A stretch of 8,786 nt of DNA from Candidatus Bathyarchaeota archaeon (GTDB lineage Archaea > Asgardarchaeota > Lokiarchaeia > Sigyniarchaeales > Sigyniarchaeaceae), in contig WJJB01000293.1 of assembly GCA_014729935.1 (NCBI GenBank), forward strand, positions 1 through 8,786. Reading direction: 5' to 3'. Within the stretch, counting starts at the first letter, position 1, and every line of letters begins with the position of its first letter. The position numbers and the translations under genes are program-made. Positions 5,575-8,786 of the stretch are shown one piece after another. The notes below the pieces were generated by a model that had not been told where the DNA came from, searched no databases, and worked only from the letters and a program-made list of their open reading frames with translations.

Positions 5575-6705
5575 TTGAATATAAAGACAAAAAAACTTAT
5601 TATTACATGCTGCGTGGTTGTGGCATTAGGTGCAAGTATTGGCATTATAATCCCCGTGATCATTACTGGTCCAACTGGTCCACAACATTATCACGCTTCG
5701 CTAGACTTGGGCCAAGGTGCAAGATTTTCTATAATTTCTAGCTCTGAATATGAATGCTGGAACCAGACTGATACAACAAGTTATTCACCGTATTTCATCT
5801 TGGACGTGGTTGAAATGACAAGGGATTGTGATGAAAATCAAGATATCACCTGGGCGAACATTTCTTTTTACTCCCCTGCAGGATTTGATGAATTTGATCA
5901 TGTAGCATATTTCAAGGATGGTTTATGGATTCACGTTCCTTTTAATATTAGTTTGGATAGGACAAATATTACTGCCCACGTGGATGAAATGTCTATCATC
6001 GAAGATATTTCATGCAACAGTTCTTGGAGCGTTGTAAGCTATCCTGATGTGCAAATATCCTTGGATGCAAAAAGACAGGATGAGCAGATCATCACCCTAA
6101 CCACGAATGCACCTGGACAAATACTCCTACCGATGATGATGAAAAACCTTACTTTTTACTTGCAACTCCAAGCGCAAGGAGGGAACGGCTCCTACTCGTG
6201 GAACCAATGCTCTGGAACAATACCAAGTGGTTTCACGCTTTCAAGTGACGGCGTATTATCTGGCAATGCCACGGAGTTCGGCAATTATTCATTCGACATT
6301 CGAGTGAGTTCGGCTGATCGTAATACCACGGAGACTTTCAACTTGACGCTCGTGGATTACATGTCCAATGAAATGCTTCCACTCGATCCAAATTTACCCG
6401 CGGGGTATGCTGGTGAAGTGTATAAAGATATCATTACTGATGATCCTGTATTCCTGCAAATGGGAGGGGGGAATTCAGGTCCATACAATATTTCCTTGAA
6501 GAGTGGTGCCTTGCCGCCAGGCTTGTCGTTTACCTTTTGGGAAGATGATGATTACGCGTATGCAAATATCACCGGAATTCCAGGACAAATAGGCACGTTC
6601 AATTTCACGATGACTGGTATTGATCAATTATATACCATTTGGGATATCGGTGATGAAAGCATAGGAACCTTCATCGAACGTGAATACTCCTTAAGTGTAT
6701 ATTGA
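5575..6705 (+). CDS. Membrane-anchored or secreted surface protein with two putative Ig-like domains
   Basis: Extracellular protein of 376 residues from the TTG start. Residues 1-7 are basic (NIKTKK) and 8-31 hydrophobic (LIITCCVVVALGASIGIIIP), an N-terminal signal anchor or signal peptide. Residues 38-175 form an unrecognised beta-rich domain with Cys61, Cys85 and Cys147. Residues about 185-260 and 270-376 look like putative Ig (He_PIG-type) repeats: 'GNGSYSWNQCSGTIPSGFTL' with SDGVLSGNATEFGNYSFDI, then 'SGPYNISLKSGALPPGLSF' with NITGIPGQIGTFNFTMTGID. These follow the family plan 'PY.W....G.LP.GL.l....G.i.G.p...G.y.F...'. I count 14 N-X-S/T sequons, consistent with archaeal N-glycosylation. 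There is no C-terminal membrane segment or sorting signal. Ligand and role are unknown; adhesion or cell-surface structure is a guess. Two T-runs follow the TGA stop of this monocistronic gene. Confidence 0.75.
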   Translation: MNIKTKKLIITCCVVVALGASIGIIIPVIITGPTGPQHYHASLDLGQGARFSIISSSEYECWNQTDTTSYSPYFILDVVEMTRDCDENQDITWANISFYSPAGFDEFDHVAYFKDGLWIHVPFNISLDRTNITAHVDEMSIIEDISCNSSWSVVSYPDVQISLDAKRQDEQIITLTTNAPGQILLPMMMKNLTFYLQLQAQGGNGSYSWNQCSGTIPSGFTLSSDGVLSGNATEFGNYSFDIRVSSADRNTTETFNLTLVDYMSNEMLPLDPNLPAGYAGEVYKDIITDDPVFLQMGGGNSGPYNISLKSGALPPGLSFTFWEDDDYAYANITGIPGQIGTFNFTMTGIDQLYTIWDIGDESIGTFIEREYSLSVY

Positions 6706-6711
6706 GATTGG

Positions 6712-6729
6712 TTTTTTCCCACTTTTTTT
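6712..6729 (+). terminator. Double T-tract terminator of the surface protein gene
   Basis: T6 at 6712-6717 and T7 at 6723-6729 begin 7 bases after the stop codon. Archaeal intrinsic termination typically occurs at such T-rich tracts without requiring a hairpin. Confidence 0.6.
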
Positions 6730-6748
6730 CCAAGAAAGAATCCTAGTA

Positions 6749-6800
6749 TTGAACTTTCACGCCCTAACTAACTAAAGGGGCTGGTTTTCTTTCGGAAGGA
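6749..6800. repeat. Tail repeat, copy C
   Basis: TTGAACT, then GCCCTAACTAACTAAAGGGGC, then CTGGTTTTCTTTCGGAAGG. The 17-base core CCTAACTAACTAAAGGG (6763-6779) is identical to copy A. GCCC (6761-6764) can pair with GGGC (6778-6781). Only the tail of the element is here; to its right the antiporter gene ends at 6832. In minus-strand orientation it therefore lies about 30 bases after the antiporter stop. Confidence 0.65.
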
Positions 6801-6831
6801 CGGATAAATTGTAATTTAAAACCATCCACTT

Positions 6832-7877
6832 TCAATAAACTGCATTCAGCATCAGATACAGGAGGAAGATGAGCAAAAGGAGAATCCCAGCACCCCGGCG
6901 TATCTTTCCTCGTGCCAACAAGATCATCACGCAACCATGACTAGATGCCACGAGAACAAGATTCAACACGAACGTGAGATTAACAGGAAATGAAGGAGCC
7001 AAGATTGCAGACACCCCGAAGGTTACGCCCAAATTCCAAGAAGATTTCATGATGATACCGCCCATGCCGATCTGCGGCATCCGGGATTTGATGCTTTTGT
7101 AGATAATCAAGAATTCTTCGATGTTAACGCCCAGTGCGATGATGATATACCCAATAATATCTTGGGAAATTCCCATAACGTTAATGATACTTTCTAGCCC
7201 CTCGCCAAGGAGGATGCTCCCCATGATAACCATGGTGCCAGAGACAAGAATAATACCTACTTTTTTAAGCAACGAGTTTTTTGAATCAGCTGGTCGGGAG
7301 AACGTTTGCTGGTTGCTTGTTCCCATTCCAACACTCGAGTCAGCAAGATCATCCTCATCCCCTCGCTTGACAAGTTCGAGTAACCATGAATCATTTTCTC
7401 CTGGTTCAAACGCCGTGATTTCTTGGTGGACGTGGAATGCATTGTACCCAACCAAGGTCACGTGCAAAGAAATGGTAACGACACCAATAACTGGGTAAAG
7501 TAATGGCAACGTGGAGGCTAAGATTAGGGAGAGAAAATGGACAGAGAGTAACACAATGATGGTTATGCTGAACGAGGCGGGGGGGCTCTTGACTTTGAAT
7601 GAAAAAAACAAGGCAGGAATTGCCAATGGAACGGTAAGGGCAACCGTGTTGTTCCCGATTGCTTTCCCATCGCCACCGTCGGTAGCCCCTTGATGGCCGC
7701 AGTTACCGATGCCACGAATTCCTCCACGTCGATGCCAAGAAAGATGGCTCCCATGACATATGGAGAAATCTGGCTTTGGTTGATCAATTCACGCGTGTTA
7801 TCAACCAACCAGTCGGCTGAAAGTAAAATCATCGAAAAGCCAGCGATGAACAACAAGATACTTGGCATGACATCCAT
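6832..7877 (-). pseudogene. CaCA-family (Na+/Ca2+ exchanger-like) antiporter with a one-base frameshift
   Basis: Membrane cation exchanger; two open frames join into about 348 residues, near the usual size. The first 72 codons (7877 to 7662) contain MPSILLFIAGF and repeat alpha-1 (GAIFLGIDVEEFVASVT, ending TVAMGK). The second frame resumes as IGNNTVALTVPLAIPALFF and runs to the stop at 6832. Between codon 72 (AAG, 7662-7664) and ATC at 7659-7657 only CA remains where a full codon is needed (GKAIGNN expected), so one base is missing. Repeat alpha-2 is near the C-terminus (ALGVNIEEFLIIYKSIKSRM). A charged, non-membrane linker lies between the halves. Canonical GTSxPE motifs are replaced by GIDVEEF and GVNIEEF; the metal-ligand Glu is kept. 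The start at 7877 is chosen because AGGTGAA lies 6 bases upstream and a TATA box 37 bases upstream. The ATG at 7940 would lie upstream of that TATA box. It may be a sequencing error or a recent inactivation. Confidence 0.8.
7661..7664 (-). other. Frameshift site in the antiporter
   Basis: The minus strand reads GGGAAAGCAATCGGG. The frame before it gives AMGK and the frame after it IGNNT; a single missing base (for example G before CA, giving GCA) restores AMGKAIGNNT. It is near short A and G runs, so a read or assembly error is plausible. Confidence 0.75.
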
Positions 7878-7883
7878 GACGGG

Positions 7884-7890
7884 TTCACCT
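7884..7890 (-). promoter_or_regulatory. Shine-Dalgarno site of the antiporter
   Basis: On the minus strand AGGTGAA is followed by 6 bases and ATG at 7877. It supports this start over the upstream ATG at 7940 and the ATG at 7868. Confidence 0.6.
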
Positions 7891-7913
7891 ATGATTAGAT
7901 GTGAAATGGGAAC

Positions 7914-7922
7914 GATATAAGC
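7914..7922 (-). promoter_or_regulatory. TATA box of the antiporter
   Basis: GCTTATATC on the minus strand predicts transcription from about 7891, giving a leader of roughly 14 bases that carries the AGGTGAA site at its 5' end. Confidence 0.5.
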
Positions 7923-8023
7923 TTCACGCCGATATGCCAATCAAGTTAGAATGAGGAAAGATTCGAAGCTTGGTCCTTCTGTTTCGCTAGATCATGGCTC
8001 TTGAGAGGAAAATTCATTTCACC

Positions 8024-8070
8024 AAAAAATGAGGGGAAATAATCCCGATGGTAGTGGAACAGTCATCGGG
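8024..8070 (-). terminator. Hairpin plus T-tract terminator of the dodecin gene
   Basis: A perfect 7-base stem, CCCGATG (8044-8050) with CATCGGG (8064-8070), loop 13. On the minus strand it is followed by ATTATTTCCCC and then T6 (8024-8029). It starts 14 bases after the dodecin stop and separates this gene from the antiporter promoter. Confidence 0.65.
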
Positions 8071-8084
8071 GCTTAGATCGATAT

Positions 8085-8294
8085 TCATTCCTCAAACTTG
8101 AAGGATAACTTAACCTTTGCCCGGTACAAGGCGATTTTCTGGTTGTCAATTTTTGCATCTAACTTGATAACTTCAGCAATTCTAAGATCCCTTAGACTTT
8201 CTGCAGCCTTATCGACAACTTGATTGACCGCATCTTCCCAGCTTTCTTCCGAGGTGCCAACGAGCTCGACGAATTTATACACTGATTCTGTCAT
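8085..8294 (-). CDS. Dodecin-family protein, lacking the flavin-stacking Trp
   Basis: Small protein of 69 residues; dodecins form hollow dodecamers that store or buffer flavins. The family pattern is clear end to end: VYKFVELVGTSEESWEDAV (5-23), a helix AAESLRDL, then AEVIKLDAKIDNQKIALYRAKVKLSFKFEE with the conserved YRxKxKxSF end. In flavin-binding dodecins the helix is followed by a W-F/x-E-V motif whose Trp stacks on the isoalloxazine ring; here it reads RIAEV, so flavin binding is doubtful and another ligand or a structural role is possible. The start at 8294 is chosen because GGGAG lies 8 bases upstream and MTESVYK is the normal dodecin N-terminus. The in-frame upstream codons to 8351 would add 19 basic residues foreign to the family. 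It has its own TATA box and terminator, so it appears monocistronic. Confidence 0.9.
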   Translation of the reverse strand: MTESVYKFVELVGTSEESWEDAVNQVVDKAAESLRDLRIAEVIKLDAKIDNQKIALYRAKVKLSFKFEE

Positions 8295-8302
8295 CTTGAA
8301 CG

Positions 8303-8307
8303 CTCCC
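8303..8307 (-). promoter_or_regulatory. Shine-Dalgarno site of the dodecin gene
   Basis: GGGAG on the minus strand, 8 bases before ATG at 8294. It decides the start against upstream in-frame codons. Confidence 0.6.
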
Positions 8308-8353
8308 TTGATTCTCATGCACTTGAAACGTGCATTACATCTTCTTATCAAGG

Positions 8354-8363
8354 TTATTTAAAT
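8354..8363 (-). promoter_or_regulatory. TATA box of the dodecin gene
   Basis: ATTTAAATAA on the minus strand, centred about 64 bases before the ATG. Transcription from about 8334 would give a leader near 40 bases that contains the GGGAG site. Confidence 0.55.
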
Positions 8364-8710
8364 GGTGCGGCTGGATTTGGTAAGCACATTTCCATGGGAA
8401 ATACCATCGTTCCACCAGCTAAGTTGTGCTCGTGGTGCAGGAAGCACATTTTTTTTGGTATCGATCAGCTTCTTTTTGGTTCCGGGCAAGAAAGATATCT
8501 ATTTTTCTATTTTACGCGCCAAATGGGTCCGGATTCTTTTTTAATACCATTTTATTGCCGAATCGAGATACCTCTCCCTCTTGGTCCTTTATTTCTTTTG
8601 ATGTTACCTCCCGATTATCGATTTCGTGCACTCTATCTATAATGTTGGGCAAAGTTGGACATCTTGCCCGGGGGGTCGATAGAGGAAACCCCGCGTGATC
8701 GTGACGCGCG
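8364..8710. other. No recognisable gene; T-rich on the plus strand
   Basis: Three overlapping plus-strand ORFs of 60-90 codons read as low-complexity Phe/Ser/Leu-rich peptides with no motif, and look like chance. Several T-runs of 5 or more (for example T8 near 8446-8453 and T6 near 8535-8540) could end transcripts coming from the left. CTATCTATAATG near 8632-8643 resembles a TATA element for a plus-strand transcript beginning in the GC-rich stretch at about 8665, but no RNA family was recognised there. Confidence 0.4.
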
Positions 8711-8786
8711 TCAAGTGCCGGCGGTAACGGCGTTCTCGACGCGGTTTTTTAACAGGATGGCGGAAACGCGGGCCGATACCTCGTGG
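8711..8786 (-). CDS. Possible C-terminal end of a minus-strand gene (partial)
   Basis: One minus-strand frame enters from the right edge and gives 24 codons, including VSARVSAILLKNRVENAV, before TGA at 8711-8713. The amphipathic pattern and C-rich third codon positions are protein-like, but the stretch is short and GC-rich, where open frames are common. A plus-strand frame through the same bases is also open to the edge. The TGA is part of the palindrome TGACGCGCGTCA (8702-8713). Product unknown. Confidence 0.3.
   Translation of the reverse strand, partial: HEVSARVSAILLKNRVENAVTAGT

Noticed and set aside
3355..6800. Considered whether the three tail repeats form a CRISPR array.
   Set aside because: They are about 1.4 and 2 kb apart, not identical outside the core, and separated by genes; no regular spacers.
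7121..7498. A 125-codon plus-strand ORF opposite the antiporter.
   Set aside because: Shadow of the antiporter reading frame; Pro/Ser-rich antisense translation without its own signals.
8362..8698. Three nested plus-strand ORFs, one with a CSWC motif suggesting a zinc ribbon.
   Set aside because: Only one Cys pair, no second pair or basic/hydrophobic pattern, no ribosome site, and Phe-rich T-run translation. Treated as non-coding.
8650..8786. Considered RNase P RNA because of GAGGAAACCCC near 8682.
   Set aside because: The conserved GAGGAAAGTCC core is not matched (CC instead of GT), and the flanking helices were not found.

Overview
The window looks archaeal. Several genes have TATA-type promoter elements about 25-35 bases upstream of a leaderless or short-leader start (TTTAAATA-like boxes at 4297-4306 and 8354-8363, TTATAT at 7914-7922). 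There is a PIN toxin with a ribbon-helix-helix/UPF0175-like antitoxin, an archaeal-style P2 cation ATPase, and an Asn-X-Ser/Thr-rich membrane-anchored surface protein. Base composition is intermediate, with abrupt GC-rich patches. An Asgard-type archaeon would fit, but nothing here proves a lineage.

Layout, left to right. (1) 1-2064 (+): the 3' three quarters of a P2-type (Ca2+-ATPase-like) cation pump, cut by the left edge. (2) 2325-3314 (+): a metallo-beta-lactamase-fold hydrolase with a complete HxHxDH metal site and a LACTB2-like helical tail. (3) 3355-3774: a repeat element (copy A) holding a small minus-strand ORF. (4) 3781-4275 (-) and 4336-4659 (+): a divergent PIN toxin / antitoxin pair sharing one palindromic TATA box. 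(5) 4777-5237: copy B of the repeat element, GC-rich, with its reading frame visibly broken. (6) 5575-6705 (+): a secreted or membrane-anchored protein with two putative Ig-like (He_PIG-type) domains and 14 N-glycosylation sequons; its start is a TTG behind a strong Shine-Dalgarno site. (7) 6749-6800: a third copy (C) of only the tail of the repeat element. (8) 6832-7877 (-): a CaCA-family (Na+/Ca2+ exchanger-like) antiporter split by a one-base frameshift. (9) 8085-8294 (-): a dodecin-family protein without the usual flavin-stacking Trp, with promoter, RBS and terminator visible. (10) 8295-8786: mostly no recognisable gene, ending in a GC-rich stretch that may hold the last 24 codons of another minus-strand gene.

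Two membrane systems that plausibly handle Ca2+ or similar cations (the P2 ATPase and the CaCA exchanger) lie within 5 kb, but on opposite strands with unrelated genes between, so an operon is not implied. The most original signal is the repeat family. Copies A and B share both ends and a homologous, mostly decayed minus-strand reading frame. Copies A, B and C share a tail that in A and C contains TAACTAACTAA, which puts a stop codon in all three frames on both strands. All three copies have the same orientation.
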